Assembly: GCF_034439435.1 (NCBI RefSeq)
Contig: NZ_JAPCKJ010000001.1
Span: forward strand, 372,001-436,000
DNA: 64,000 nucleotides
Reading direction: 5' to 3'
Origin: Sarcina sp034439435
Lineage (GTDB): Bacteria > Bacillota > Clostridia > Clostridiales > Clostridiaceae
Shown here: positions 33,451-43,671 of the stretch, one piece after another
How positions within the stretch are numbered: position 1 is the first letter of the stretch
How the letters are laid out: each line of letters starts with the position of its first letter
Program-made: the position numbers and the translations under genes
Notes under the pieces: generated by a model
Database searches by the model: none
Seen by the model: only the letters and a program-made list of their open reading frames with translations
Told to the model about the DNA's origin: nothing

Positions 33451-36400
33451 TTAATTTAATATTTTATGTGATATAAATTGAACTTCATAGCTATTTATTA
33501 AACCATCTAAATTCAAATCAGCCTTTAAACTTACGGCATTACTTTCATCTACTTCTCCTTGATATTTAGATGCTATTGCTAAATCTCCTAAATCAACTTT
33601 TCCATTTTCGTTTATATCTCCAGTATTTTCACTTATCAATCTATTATTAAATAGCTCTAAAGCATTTTTTAAGGAGATTATTGAAGAGAGCACCTCTTCT
33701 AAATCCTTTGAAGTATTGTAAATATCATAACAACTATTTATAGTCTCTAAAAGTATATCCTTACTTCCTTTGTGATAATTTCCAACTTCGATTCCTTCTA
33801 CAGCATTTTGAATCTTATTATTCCCTTCATTAATTAGAAGTTTTAATTCCTCTTTAGCTTTTTTTATGTCTGATTTTTCTCCAAATACCTTTAATTCAAA
33901 GAAGGATGCCCATATATTACTAGCAGGCAAACTATTAACTTGAAGTTTTACATATCTAACATTATCTTCTGATAATAAAACTTCACTTAATTGTTCTGCC
34001 ACTAAGTTATTATTATTGTCAAAAACAGTTCTCCATTCCTCACCATCTTCTGATACTAATATAGAGAATCCATAGGCAGCTTCTTTTTCCCATTTAATAC
34101 TTACTCCATCAATATTATAAACATCTTCTAAATCAACCTGCCACCACTGATTAGAATTTCCATTTGATGCACACCATCTTGTATTTTCATCTCCATCATT
34201 TCCTTTATTTGCTTCTCTTCCTAATTCATAAGAGCTTGCAGTAGCTGGTTTATTTAAAACTAAATTATTCGCGACAACTTTTAAAGTAGATACAATTTCT
34301 TGTAAATCATCCTCTCCATATAAATCACTTATAATCTTAATATCTTTAGCTTTAATATCCGTAGAATTAATTTTTTTATTTGCAGTAAACTTTACTTCTA
34401 AAATATTTCCCTTTCCATTAAAAGCTTTATTTTCACTTGGAATTTCAAGTTTTACAAAAACTTCTCCTGGATTTCTTTCTTCAAAGGAAACTACTTCAAA
34501 ACCATTTACCCCAACTAACTTATTAGATAAAGATAAAACTTCACTATCATAAGTTAATAATAACTCTAAGCTTCTCATATCAATAGCTTTATCAACTGAT
34601 ATTTTATAAGAAAACTCTTCTCCAATTTCTACAGAACTCTTAGTTTCTGAAACTAACATTGTATCTGGTTTTGGTGGTTCCTCTCCACTTATTAACTTTC
34701 TAACTATACTTTCTAAAGCTTCTTTGGCCTCATTAACCTCTTCTCCAAAATCCACACCATCACCTAATCTGTATCCTCTATCTAAATCACCTAAAATTTT
34801 ATCTATTTCTACTTCCCATTCTGGGTGCTCTTTTAATATATATCTTATCTTTTCATTATCTTGAATTCCTTCTCTAAATCTTTCAAATCTTACTGAACTT
34901 CTCTCTGGATAAACAATAAAGCAGTCTCCTGATTCAAATCTTGTATGATCTGTTGTTTCTAAAGGATTTTCAACCCAATTATCAAAAGACCATCTTAAAA
35001 ATCCATCAATATCAGTTTTAGCAGAATACCATCCAACCCAAGCACTTTCTGTTGGATTTGAATAAGTAAAGAAATTTGGATAATCTCCAGTAGCTAAATA
35101 CAAAGTTGTATTTTGTCCCTTTTCTCTTCTTTCTCTAGCAAAGTTAGCAAATTCCTCTTCATTATGAATTTCTCTTACTGCCACTGACATATCATCAACT
35201 TTATCTGATATTTGCTCTACATTTCCATAATCCATAGCACCTGATATTTTAAGAGGAGTATCTTTTAAAAGTTCAAAAACTGGATTCATAACATTGGCTG
35301 GTCTTTCATCCATAGCTATATAAGTTATATCCTCCCATCCTTTTGATTCAAGATGAGCTACAAAAGCATCTATGAATTGTCCCCAATAAGAATTCCAAGT
35401 TGAGCTTCCAGGTGTTAATATCTCAAATACTTCCTTTCCTTGTGCTTCATCATAATATGATACTCTATTAGCCCAAGGCACCATGCTATAACAATTTATT
35501 TGATCATCTATTCCAATTTCCATACAAAGCTCTACATACTTATCAAAATCATCAAAATTAAATTCAAAAGTTCCATTGGATTTTTTATTCCACTTAATCA
35601 TAGAATCATAAGGATCATAAGTTTGACCATTCCAAGGATCTTTAACAATGGTAGTTGTTATAACCTTTTGCCCAGCATCCTTTAACCTTGCTAGGTGAGG
35701 TTTTAAATAATTTATGTGTTCTTCTGACCATAAAGGAACATTAAAATACCTAGCTACTGAATATGGATTTTGCCACATATCTAGATGGAATGTCCAGTCC
35801 TCTGGTACAGGTAATGTCATATCTAAAATCTCTAAGTTAACATTAAAAATAACTTCCTCCCCAGATTCTGCTTTGGCTTTTATTGTCCCTTTATAATTTC
35901 CTTCCTCAGAACTTTCAGGAATTTTCAATGAAAACCATAAAGGTTGAACACTTCTTCTCTCAATAAGCTCCTCTTCATTTATATCTACTATATCTGGTAT
36001 TAACTTATTATCCGCTCTTACATATTCAATAAAATTGATTTCAGAATTAGTAGAATCTATAGTATAGCCATTTTCCTTTACAAAATCAGAAACTTCTAAT
36101 TTTACTCCCCTCATTTCAGCAAATTCAGTCCATAAAACTAGTTGAGAATTTAATTTTTCACCTTTCCAAGAAGTAATATTTAACTCTTTATTTGAACTCT
36201 CAGTGATTATACTTTCATAATCTTCTTTAAAATAATGTTTGTCCTTACTTCCAACAAAGCCATTCAAGCTCTTTTCTACCTGAGAATCTATATAGTTAAT
36301 TACCGGATTCCAATGTGTATTATCCTGAGCTATATTTCCATCTATTCCATTTACCTCAAAATAAATTAAATCTCCTTCTTTTAAAGTCAACATTAAATCT

Positions 36401-38961
36401 AAATTATATCCACTAATATCATTATAATTTAACTTTTGCCACTCTTCATTTTCTGGCCAAACTCTATTTTCATTTTGCATTACTCTAAGATTTACTCCAT
36501 TACCACCTGATAATATTTTTCTAACATTTCCACTTACTAATACATCTCCATCTCGAGGTGCTTTAAAAGCTAAAACTGTATTTTGATTTGTTCCTGGATG
36601 CATTGATGAAGGTTTATAAATTCTACTCCATTCATGGGTTCCTTGCCATACTCCTCCATCTAAAGTAGCATTATAAGTCATATCTCTATATTCTCCATTA
36701 GAGAACTCTTTGTAATACCAGTTATTTTCTCCTTGATTAACTGAAAATCCCTTAGAAAACGCATAAATATTTTGAATCTTATTAGGATCTAAAATAATAT
36801 TGGAATTATTGGCTAATACTCCTTCGGATAAAGTAACATCACAATCTGTTCCATTTTCATCACTTATATGTCCTCCATTTAATCTTATGTTAGGAGCATT
36901 ATCTAAATCTTCACTATTATCCCCTGATGAAACTATATATTTAAAACGAAGTGTGTCACTTCCTGTTCCACTTATATAATCAGCCAATCCATCTGATTCT
37001 TTTCCTACATTAAGTGCTATTTGAGGATTACCTTTTACATAAACCTCTTTATCAAATTTAACTTCAAGCTCAATAGCATCTCCAACACCATAAACTCCAT
37101 CCTTAGTTACCGCCTTAATATCCAAAACTTTAGATCCTACTCTATTCTCAACTATTTCATCAATTTCATTTAAAGTTAATCTTAAGCTTTTTATATATGG
37201 CTTATTGTAATCTTCTTCCCAATAGCCATAAGAAGTTAAAATATAAGTACCATCATTTAAAACTTCATTACCTGCATAACCACAATCTCCAGACTTAACA
37301 GAAGGAGTAAAATCTTCCATGAGTCTTATTCTATATTGTCCTTCCCTATTATGAACTAAGTCATCATAAGTACCTACCCAAGCAACCCAATCTCCAGCTA
37401 CCCAATCATTATTATCTCCCGTTCCATTTGGATCTCTTATTATTTCTCTAAAAGTTATTAATAATCTTCCTGATATAGGATCATAAGTTGCCTGATGTCT
37501 TTCTCCCATCAAAGCTCCTTGAAGTTCTACAGGCTCTGTCCATGTTTCCCCTTCATCATTAGAAAAAGCAATCATAGAATTATGCTTCTTAGCTTGTGAT
37601 CTAGCTATTAAAGCTAATTGATTTCCATCTGGAGATCTTAAAACCTCGATTTCACAAAGCTGAGCAGCTTTTTCTATGGAATTATGCTCTTCTAAAAGCC
37701 TAACAGGCTCTGTCCAAACTTCTTCTCCATTTTCATCAAAACTTAAATAAGTTTTCCAGTTATTATAACTAAAATCATGGAATATTCCCATCCACTTATT
37801 GTCAAACTCTCCATTTTCATCTTTAAGCTGAGTTAGACTAGCGTGTGCAACTATACCAGCATATTTTCCTGTAGGAAAATGATCTTCAAATTCACTCCAT
37901 GTTTCTCCATCATCCTCTGAATATGCAGTTCTAAATCCTCCTTCTGGACTTCTTGGAACTCCAGATATCATTTGAATTCTAGTAGTTCCATCTGGTTTAT
38001 TTATTTTATATATAACAGGAGTTTCTTCACTTTTATTCCAGCTCACTGGAGTCTCTAATCTATCACTCCAAGTTAAACCTGCATCTTCACTTTTTTTAAG
38101 AACCACTGGTCCCACACCATGCCCCTTTGGGTAAACAGCATACATGGTTTCTTCATCATCCATCAAGACGGTTGACGGATGTCCTAAATAAACACCCTCC
38201 TCTTTATCAACTAAAACCTGTCTTTCTATATCCTTTGATAAGTCAACAAAAGGAATATCATATCCAATCTTAACTTCTTGTTTGCTTAATTCTTTTACCT
38301 CTTCTAAATTTAAATATTTATCATATATATCTAAATAGTCTATATCCCCTTCAAAATACCATTCTCCTGAATTATTACTATCTAAATTTCTTCCAATATT
38401 CATAGAGTTAAGCTCAGTAACCATACTAACGTTGACTGGACTTTGTGATGAGCCAACTTCATTTCCATCAACATAAATCTTTACTCCAGAATCTCCTAAA
38501 GTCATAACTCCTGTATGCCAAGAATTATCACCATATCGCTCCGTAGATTTTATATTGCATAAAAAATTATTATTCTCTCTTATATGAGCATTTAATTTAC
38601 CATCTGTTAAGGTTAATGCTAATTCACTTGAATGATCCTTTGAATCTGATACACTAAATAAGGTTCTAGCACCACTATTTGAACCAGTCTTAAATTTAAC
38701 TACAACTGTCATTTCTTTTAAATTTTCAACCTTATCTATATCTTCACTTATATCTACATATTCTTTTTCAGAACTTAAAAAGTTTTCTTTAACCGAATAG
38801 CTTAAAATATAATTATTATTTTCTCCCTCTACTGATTCTAAAGGCATATTCTTAGAATCCACATCAATAGTACTTGCTAAAACACTAGTTGAAAATAAGT
38901 TCACTGCAAAGATGATTCCTAAATACTTACTTATTTTCTTTAAATTTTTTCTTACCCCCAT
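33451..38961 (-). CDS. Secreted multimodular glycosidase: LamG, BNR, GH123-like, cohesin, CBM32, FIVAR, dockerin
   Basis: An exported 1836-residue host-glycan enzyme. Order: signal peptide (1-29, cut near VLAS); LamG concanavalin-like (~45-235); BNR/sialidase-like propeller (~240-610) with Asp boxes SEDAGLTW, SEDDGETW and SNDEGETW; a beta domain (~625-750); a jelly-roll-like region (~755-905); a GH123/DUF4091-like catalytic domain (~930-1405) with the Asp1218-Glu1219 pair in YIAMDERP; cohesin (~1430-1545); CBM32 (~1566-1694); FIVAR (~1695-1775); and dockerin with two calcium loops (DINENGKVDLGD, DLNLDGLINSYE). The BNR part lacks a clear FRIP motif, so sialidase activity is uncertain. RBS AGGAGGAT. 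Confidence 0.92.
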   Translation of the reverse strand: MGVRKNLKKISKYLGIIFAVNLFSTSVLASTIDVDSKNMPLESVEGENNNYILSYSVKENFLSSEKEYVDISEDIDKVENLKEMTVVVKFKTGSNSGARTLFSVSDSKDHSSELALTLTDGKLNAHIRENNNFLCNIKSTERYGDNSWHTGVMTLGDSGVKIYVDGNEVGSSQSPVNVSMVTELNSMNIGRNLDSNNSGEWYFEGDIDYLDIYDKYLNLEEVKELSKQEVKIGYDIPFVDLSKDIERQVLVDKEEGVYLGHPSTVLMDDEETMYAVYPKGHGVGPVVLKKSEDAGLTWSDRLETPVSWNKSEETPVIYKINKPDGTTRIQMISGVPRSPEGGFRTAYSEDDGETWSEFEDHFPTGKYAGIVAHASLTQLKDENGEFDNKWMGIFHDFSYNNWKTYLSFDENGEEVWTEPVRLLEEHNSIEKAAQLCEIEVLRSPDGNQLALIARSQAKKHNSMIAFSNDEGETWTEPVELQGALMGERHQATYDPISGRLLITFREIIRDPNGTGDNNDWVAGDWVAWVGTYDDLVHNREGQYRIRLMEDFTPSVKSGDCGYAGNEVLNDGTYILTSYGYWEEDYNKPYIKSLRLTLNEIDEIVENRVGSKVLDIKAVTKDGVYGVGDAIELEVKFDKEVYVKGNPQIALNVGKESDGLADYISGTGSDTLRFKYIVSSGDNSEDLDNAPNIRLNGGHISDENGTDCDVTLSEGVLANNSNIILDPNKIQNIYAFSKGFSVNQGENNWYYKEFSNGEYRDMTYNATLDGGVWQGTHEWSRIYKPSSMHPGTNQNTVLAFKAPRDGDVLVSGNVRKILSGGNGVNLRVMQNENRVWPENEEWQKLNYNDISGYNLDLMLTLKEGDLIYFEVNGIDGNIAQDNTHWNPVINYIDSQVEKSLNGFVGSKDKHYFKEDYESIITESSNKELNITSWKGEKLNSQLVLWTEFAEMRGVKLEVSDFVKENGYTIDSTNSEINFIEYVRADNKLIPDIVDINEEELIERRSVQPLWFSLKIPESSEEGNYKGTIKAKAESGEEVIFNVNLEILDMTLPVPEDWTFHLDMWQNPYSVARYFNVPLWSEEHINYLKPHLARLKDAGQKVITTTIVKDPWNGQTYDPYDSMIKWNKKSNGTFEFNFDDFDKYVELCMEIGIDDQINCYSMVPWANRVSYYDEAQGKEVFEILTPGSSTWNSYWGQFIDAFVAHLESKGWEDITYIAMDERPANVMNPVFELLKDTPLKISGAMDYGNVEQISDKVDDMSVAVREIHNEEEFANFARERREKGQNTTLYLATGDYPNFFTYSNPTESAWVGWYSAKTDIDGFLRWSFDNWVENPLETTDHTRFESGDCFIVYPERSSVRFERFREGIQDNEKIRYILKEHPEWEVEIDKILGDLDRGYRLGDGVDFGEEVNEAKEALESIVRKLISGEEPPKPDTMLVSETKSSVEIGEEFSYKISVDKAIDMRSLELLLTYDSEVLSLSNKLVGVNGFEVVSFEERNPGEVFVKLEIPSENKAFNGKGNILEVKFTANKKINSTDIKAKDIKIISDLYGEDDLQEIVSTLKVVANNLVLNKPATASSYELGREANKGNDGDENTRWCASNGNSNQWWQVDLEDVYNIDGVSIKWEKEAAYGFSILVSEDGEEWRTVFDNNNNLVAEQLSEVLLSEDNVRYVKLQVNSLPASNIWASFFELKVFGEKSDIKKAKEELKLLINEGNNKIQNAVEGIEVGNYHKGSKDILLETINSCYDIYNTSKDLEEVLSSIISLKNALELFNNRLISENTGDINENGKVDLGDLAIASKYQGEVDESNAVSLKADLNLDGLINSYEVQFISHKILN

Positions 38962-39267
38962 CTATATCCTCCTAAATTTCTAATTTCTTTTTAAAGCAAA
39001 TAAAATACGACTCCTCCTCTCCTATTTAAAATCAAATAAATATTTTACTAAATTCTCTTATCTTCAAATTTATGTATACGTTTAATTTTTTTCTTTATGC
39101 TATTTTTGAAATATGAAAATTAATAAGCTTTTTACATTAAACTTAGGAATTTTTAATTATAAAAAATTTTCTTTTTAAATATCTATTAAAATTCCAAAAA
39201 AATAAGAGTTTAAATATGCTATAAAGCATACTTAAACTCTTTAACAAAATTTGTACTTTAAATTTAA
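38962..39267. other. Intergenic region upstream of the giant glycosidase
   Basis: No gene. It holds the topB terminator (39205-39240) and the leader of the glycosidase, with an AGGAGGAT ribosome site. I cannot assign a confident promoter, and I see no VirR box or sugar-operator palindrome. Confidence 0.5.
39194..39240 (-). terminator. Terminator of topB
   Basis: A 15-bp stem with one mismatch (39205-39219 with 39226-39240, 6-nt loop), followed by seven Ts on the minus strand. Confidence 0.9.
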
Positions 39268-41454
39268 TTAATCAAATTTAAATCCACTTAAAAGATCTGC
39301 AAATGGATTATTCCCTTCTTCATTCGCCTCTTTTTTCATTTTTTGCATTATTTTATTTACTTCTCTTTTATTAGTTTTATTATTTTTATCAAATCTCTTC
39401 TTAAATTGAGATTCCTTCTCTCTAAAATTACAGTTAGCTCCTGGACAAACATATATTTTACCTTCTCCATGACCTCTAAGCTCTAACTTTTTCTTGCACT
39501 CAGGACATCTAGCGTTAGTTACTCTAGAAATATTTTCTCTATACCCACATGCTCTATCCTGACATACATTCATAGTTCCATTCTTTCCTTTAACCTCAAG
39601 CATATACTTACCGCACTCTGGGCATTTTTTACCAGTTAAATTATCGTGATGGAACTTATTCTCTCCAAGTTTTACATCTTCAATTAATGCAACTGTATAA
39701 TTTCTTATATCCTTTATAAACTTCTTAGAATCGCCTTTTCCTTTGCTTATTCTCTCTAACATCTCTTCCCAGTTAGCTGTAAGAAGTGGAGATTTTAAAT
39801 CCTTTGGAACTAAATCTATAAGCTGTTTTCCTTTAGAAGTAGGTACTATTTCTTTTCCTCTTTTCTCTATTACAAAAGAATTAAATAGTTTTTCTATAAT
39901 ATCAGCTCTAGTTGCAACAGTACCTAGACCACCAGTTTCTCCTAAAGTTTTTGCTGATGATTTATCTATAGACATATACTTTTGAGGATTTTCCATAGCA
40001 GATAATAAAGTTCCTTCATTAAATCTTGCTGGCGGCTTAGTTTCTCCTTTTTTCACATTAACTTTAAGAACTTTAAACTCATCTCCCTTATTTAACTTAG
40101 GAAGCTCTTGTTCTTTTATATCTTCTTCTCCATCATCTTCTGTATCCCTGTCATAAAGCTTTTTCCATCCTTTGGCTTTGACAACTTTTCCCTTTGCAAT
40201 TAACCTTTCTCCATTAACATCTCCTGTTAAAGTTGTTTGAATATATTCAAATGGAGGCATTAAAACGCTTAAAAATCTTTTAACTACAAGCTCGTAGACC
40301 CTTCTTTCATCTGAACTTAAATTAGCTAAGTTTCCTCTTTCTTCAGTCGGAATTATCGCATGGTGGTCTGAAACCTTGTTATCATCTACAAAACTTTTAT
40401 TTGCTTTAATTCCACCTTTTAAAAGCTCTGTAGCTATAGTTCTAAACTCCCCTGTAGCTACTGCCTTTAATCTATCTGGAATTGTAGAAACTATATCCTT
40501 TGAAATATACCTTGAATCAGTTCTTGGATATGTAAGAAGCTTATGATTTTCATATAATCTTTGCATTATATTTAAAGTTTGTTTAGCTGAATATCCGAAT
40601 ATCTTATTACAATCTCTTTGAAGTTCAGTTAAGTCATATAATTGTGGAGAAAATTTCTTTTTATTAGCTTCATTTATACTAAGAATTGTTCCCTTCTTAT
40701 CCCCATTTAATTTACTTACTACCTTTTCTTTAAATTCCTCATTAAATATTCTTGAATTATTTTCTTTATTAACCCATGTGAAAGAACACTTGTCTGTATC
40801 CACAGAGATTGTATTAAAAGCTTTAGGCTTAAAGTTCTTTATATCCTCTTCTCTTTGGACTATCATTGCTAAAGTAGGTGATTGAACCCTTCCAGCTGAA
40901 AGTTGAGCATTATATTTACAAGTTAATGCCCTAGTAACGTTTAGTCCTACTAGCCAATCCGCCTCTGCTCTACATTGAGCAGCTCTATATAAATTATCAT
41001 ATTGCTCTCCTGGCTTTAAGTTTTTAAATCCATCTAATATAGCCTTATTTGTTTGAGAAGATATCCAAAGTCTCTTAATAGGCTTCTTAACATGCGCCTT
41101 CTCTATTATCCAACGGGCTACAAGCTCTCCTTCTCTTCCTGCATCTGTAGCAATTATAATTTCATCTACGTCTTTTCTTTCCATTTGTTTTTTAACTTCA
41201 TAGAATTGCTTTGTAGCTTTTTTTATAACTTTAAGTTTCATATTTTTAGGAAGCATAGGAAGAGTCTCCATAGACCATGTTTTAAATTTATTGTCATAAT
41301 CCTCTGGTGATTGTAACTCAACTAAATGTCCTAAAGCCCAAGTTATGATATAATCTTTTCCTTCTATATAACTACCTTTATTATTATTGCACTTTAAAAC
41401 CTTAGCAATTTCTCTACCAACACTAGGTTTTTCTGCTAATACTAATTTTTTCAA
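39268..41454 (-). CDS. topB: DNA topoisomerase III
   Basis: A type IA topoisomerase that cuts one strand and relaxes or decatenates DNA. The TOPRIM part has LAEKPSVGREIA at the start and DAGREGELVARW (~105). The active Tyr is in LLTYPRTDSRYI (about residue 308). The C-terminus carries two Cys4-type zinc ribbons (CPECGKYM...CQDRACGY; CPECKKKL...CPGANCNF) and a basic tail. ATG at 41463 directly abuts AAAGG and cannot be used; TTG at 41454, which gives the usual MKKLVLAEKPSV start with about 9 bases of spacing, is preferred. 728 residues is normal. Confidence 0.92.
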   Translation of the reverse strand: MKKLVLAEKPSVGREIAKVLKCNNNKGSYIEGKDYIITWALGHLVELQSPEDYDNKFKTWSMETLPMLPKNMKLKVIKKATKQFYEVKKQMERKDVDEIIIATDAGREGELVARWIIEKAHVKKPIKRLWISSQTNKAILDGFKNLKPGEQYDNLYRAAQCRAEADWLVGLNVTRALTCKYNAQLSAGRVQSPTLAMIVQREEDIKNFKPKAFNTISVDTDKCSFTWVNKENNSRIFNEEFKEKVVSKLNGDKKGTILSINEANKKKFSPQLYDLTELQRDCNKIFGYSAKQTLNIMQRLYENHKLLTYPRTDSRYISKDIVSTIPDRLKAVATGEFRTIATELLKGGIKANKSFVDDNKVSDHHAIIPTEERGNLANLSSDERRVYELVVKRFLSVLMPPFEYIQTTLTGDVNGERLIAKGKVVKAKGWKKLYDRDTEDDGEEDIKEQELPKLNKGDEFKVLKVNVKKGETKPPARFNEGTLLSAMENPQKYMSIDKSSAKTLGETGGLGTVATRADIIEKLFNSFVIEKRGKEIVPTSKGKQLIDLVPKDLKSPLLTANWEEMLERISKGKGDSKKFIKDIRNYTVALIEDVKLGENKFHHDNLTGKKCPECGKYMLEVKGKNGTMNVCQDRACGYRENISRVTNARCPECKKKLELRGHGEGKIYVCPGANCNFREKESQFKKRFDKNNKTNKREVNKIMQKMKKEANEEGNNPFADLLSGFKFD

Positions 41455-41573
41455 TAAAATCATCCTTTCACAGTACTAAATTCCTTTTTAGTACCTCTTT
41501 AGGTATTATTAAAATATTTTAATAACACATTACATAATAATATACTACATTAAATATTCTTACTTAACAAATA

Positions 41574-41618
41574 AAAAATTGATGTCCAAATAATCTAATC
41601 TATTCAGACATCAATTTT
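41574..41618 (-). terminator. Terminator of the ydbS-ydbT operon
   Basis: A 12-bp perfect stem (41575-41586 with 41607-41618, 20-nt loop) with T-run on the minus strand. Confidence 0.8.
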
Positions 41619-41636
41619 AAATAAAAAGATTCTCAA

Positions 41637-43055
41637 CTAAGCCCATCTTTTAAGCTCATTATATATATCTACTTTTAAGTTTTTTAATTTTATCCAATCC
41701 ATCTTTTTTTGAGAATAGAATCTTAGCTTAAAACTTCCTATATTCTTCCTCATTTGAAATGGATTTGATGTAACTTTAATCTCTTCCATACTAGATCTTT
41801 TTATAAAAAATTGCCTCTTATTAAAAGACTTATAACTTACATAATACAAATCTTTTCCGAATCCAAACTTAGTATTTCTATAAAGTAAAGTTCTATCAAT
41901 AACAACTAAAGTTATGGCTACCATCATCACCCATATCTCTCCAGTTAATAAGAATATTATTATACCTGAATAAATAGCTACCTGAAGAGGAACTGTATAA
42001 AATCTTCTCATTACGCTTTTTTCTGGCTTATATACCTCTCCCTCAAATATAAATTCAGGTACAAGGTTTTTAAGTATTTCTCTATATCCATTTTCATTGC
42101 ACAATGGAAATATAAGCTCATCTTCCTTTAATGTGTTTCCATATCCAACAACACAACACTTTATTGTATAAAACTTAAATATTTGATTTATAACATTTTG
42201 TTCTATTTTTAAAGCATGTATATTATCTGTTGATATTGAATAACTTCTTCTCGTTATTAAGCCATACTCCACCTTTAAATAGTTATTATTTCTGTATATT
42301 GTGAATTTGTAATATTTGGATAATATTGCTGATATTGAAAATACTAATATTATTAATAATAAGATACTAAATAAAAAAAGTGCTGATAAAAATATTGCTA
42401 ATATTGTATTTCTAGATATTACATTTTCCTCAATAACATTTGTAAAAAAATTTATTAATCCTTGATTTAACCCTTTGTATATTTTATTCATAAAATGTAT
42501 GCTAGAATATAAAACCCCTATTCCTAATATTATATTATTTCTAAGCATTGATAATAAAATTAAATGAATTGCTGATATATTGTAAACTAAAGTCTCATTT
42601 ATTTCTCGTTCATCATGTATTAAGTTTCTTATTCTATCACTTAAATTCCTATAAAGAAAGTCTAAATCTTTTTTCTTAAGTACCATAACTATTTCGGCAC
42701 TTCTCTTAGAAGCCGGATATACACTATCAATCTTTATTTTTCTTAATTGAAAAATTCTATATATTATATTTCTTTCAAGTTCTATTAGAGATATGCTTTT
42801 TAAAGGAACTACAAGTTCTTCTTTAAATATGGCTCCTTCTTTATATATTAAAAATCCATCATCAATTAAAATACTTGTATTTAACCATCTTAATATGGAA
42901 AAAGCTAAAATCAAAACTATAGATAATATACTAGTTGTAATAATATGCTCGTTAAATTTTAAAGCTAAAAATATTATTATAGGCCAAGCTCTTTTTATTA
43001 TTTTTAAAAAAGTTATAAAAATATTATACCAATGATTTTTTTTATGAAATCTCAT
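41637..43055 (-). CDS. YdbT-like membrane protein with multiple PH domains
   Basis: A 472-residue membrane protein. It has membrane segments near residues 12-50, ~165-250 and ~370-395, separating three bacterial PH (bPH2/DUF304) modules: ~55-130 (ILIDDGFLIYKEGAIFKEEL), ~265-340 (YLKVEYGLITRRSYSISTDNIHALKIEQNVINQ in parts) and the C-terminus (~410-470). It follows ydbS by 9 bases; the pair is well known in Firmicutes. In B. subtilis, YdbST-type proteins have been linked to resistance to certain amylolysin-like antimicrobials. RBS TAGAGGTGA before the ATG. Confidence 0.85.
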   Translation of the reverse strand: MRFHKKNHWYNIFITFLKIIKRAWPIIIFLALKFNEHIITTSILSIVLILAFSILRWLNTSILIDDGFLIYKEGAIFKEELVVPLKSISLIELERNIIYRIFQLRKIKIDSVYPASKRSAEIVMVLKKKDLDFLYRNLSDRIRNLIHDEREINETLVYNISAIHLILLSMLRNNIILGIGVLYSSIHFMNKIYKGLNQGLINFFTNVIEENVISRNTILAIFLSALFLFSILLLIILVFSISAILSKYYKFTIYRNNNYLKVEYGLITRRSYSISTDNIHALKIEQNVINQIFKFYTIKCCVVGYGNTLKEDELIFPLCNENGYREILKNLVPEFIFEGEVYKPEKSVMRRFYTVPLQVAIYSGIIIFLLTGEIWVMMVAITLVVIDRTLLYRNTKFGFGKDLYYVSYKSFNKRQFFIKRSSMEEIKVTSNPFQMRKNIGSFKLRFYSQKKMDWIKLKNLKVDIYNELKRWA

Positions 43056-43064
43056 TTTTCACCT

Positions 43065-43505
43065 CTAGATATTCTCTTTGACTATATCATAAAACATTTT
43101 TACTTGGCTTTCTCTAAGAGCTGGAATTCTTACTTTTCCTCCAGCAGTATATATATTGACACTTTTAATTCTTAAAAGCATTGATATTGGATCTTCAAAT
43201 ATATTTATGTATTTAATTTTATCTATTTTAATGCATATATATCTCTTAAACAAAACTCCGTATCTAATTTCAATAAGATCATCAAATACAAAATATGACC
43301 ATGAAAGGAATTCAAGTATTGTTCCTATTAATCCTAATACAATATATAAGATACTAATTATTAATTGAAAAATATATAATATAATACTTATAATTCCATG
43401 AAACTCTTTAATTCCTATTTGTAAAACAAAGTACATAAACAAAAAAATTAATGTTCTAAATATGATAGCTCTAACAATAAATAGTTTACTTAATTTATAT
43501 TTCAT
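43065..43505 (-). CDS. YdbS-like PH-domain membrane protein
   Basis: A 146-residue protein with two N-terminal hydrophobic helices (~10-65), then one bPH2 module (FDDLIEIRYGVLFKRYICIKIDKIKYINIFEDPISMLLRIKSVNIYTAGG in parts, ~72-125) with the family LYTAGG-like end. First gene of a two-gene operon with the YdbT-like gene. A terminator-like hairpin 20-50 bases upstream (43525-43556) may act as an attenuator. RBS AGGAGGAG before the ATG. Confidence 0.85.
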   Translation of the reverse strand: MKYKLSKLFIVRAIIFRTLIFLFMYFVLQIGIKEFHGIISIILYIFQLIISILYIVLGLIGTILEFLSWSYFVFDDLIEIRYGVLFKRYICIKIDKIKYINIFEDPISMLLRIKSVNIYTAGGKVRIPALRESQVKMFYDIVKENI

Positions 43506-43524
43506 CCACTCCTCCTTTATTAAT

Positions 43525-43556
43525 AAAAAAACCTATAAGAAAATCACTCTTATAGG
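43525..43556 (-). terminator. Terminator or attenuator before ydbS
   Basis: A CCTATAAG/CTTATAGG 8-bp stem (43532-43539 with 43549-43556, 9-nt loop) followed by TTTTTTT on the minus strand. It may end the 43672 gene or attenuate ydbS; a -10-like TAAAAT lies upstream of it on the minus strand. Confidence 0.75.
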
Positions 43557-43671
43557 CAACCCTGTTCTGCTCTATTTCTAAAGTTTCCCTTAGTATTAAA
43601 TATTTTACCACATTATCATTTTTATTTAAATCATTATATTTATAAAGCATATTTTAATCTATTATATCCAT

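Noticed and set aside
33451..38961. Naming the large enzyme as NanI, NanJ or another known sialidase
   Set aside because: The BNR part lacks a clear FRIP motif, and the GH123-like domain and overall order do not match what I recall of the named sialidases.
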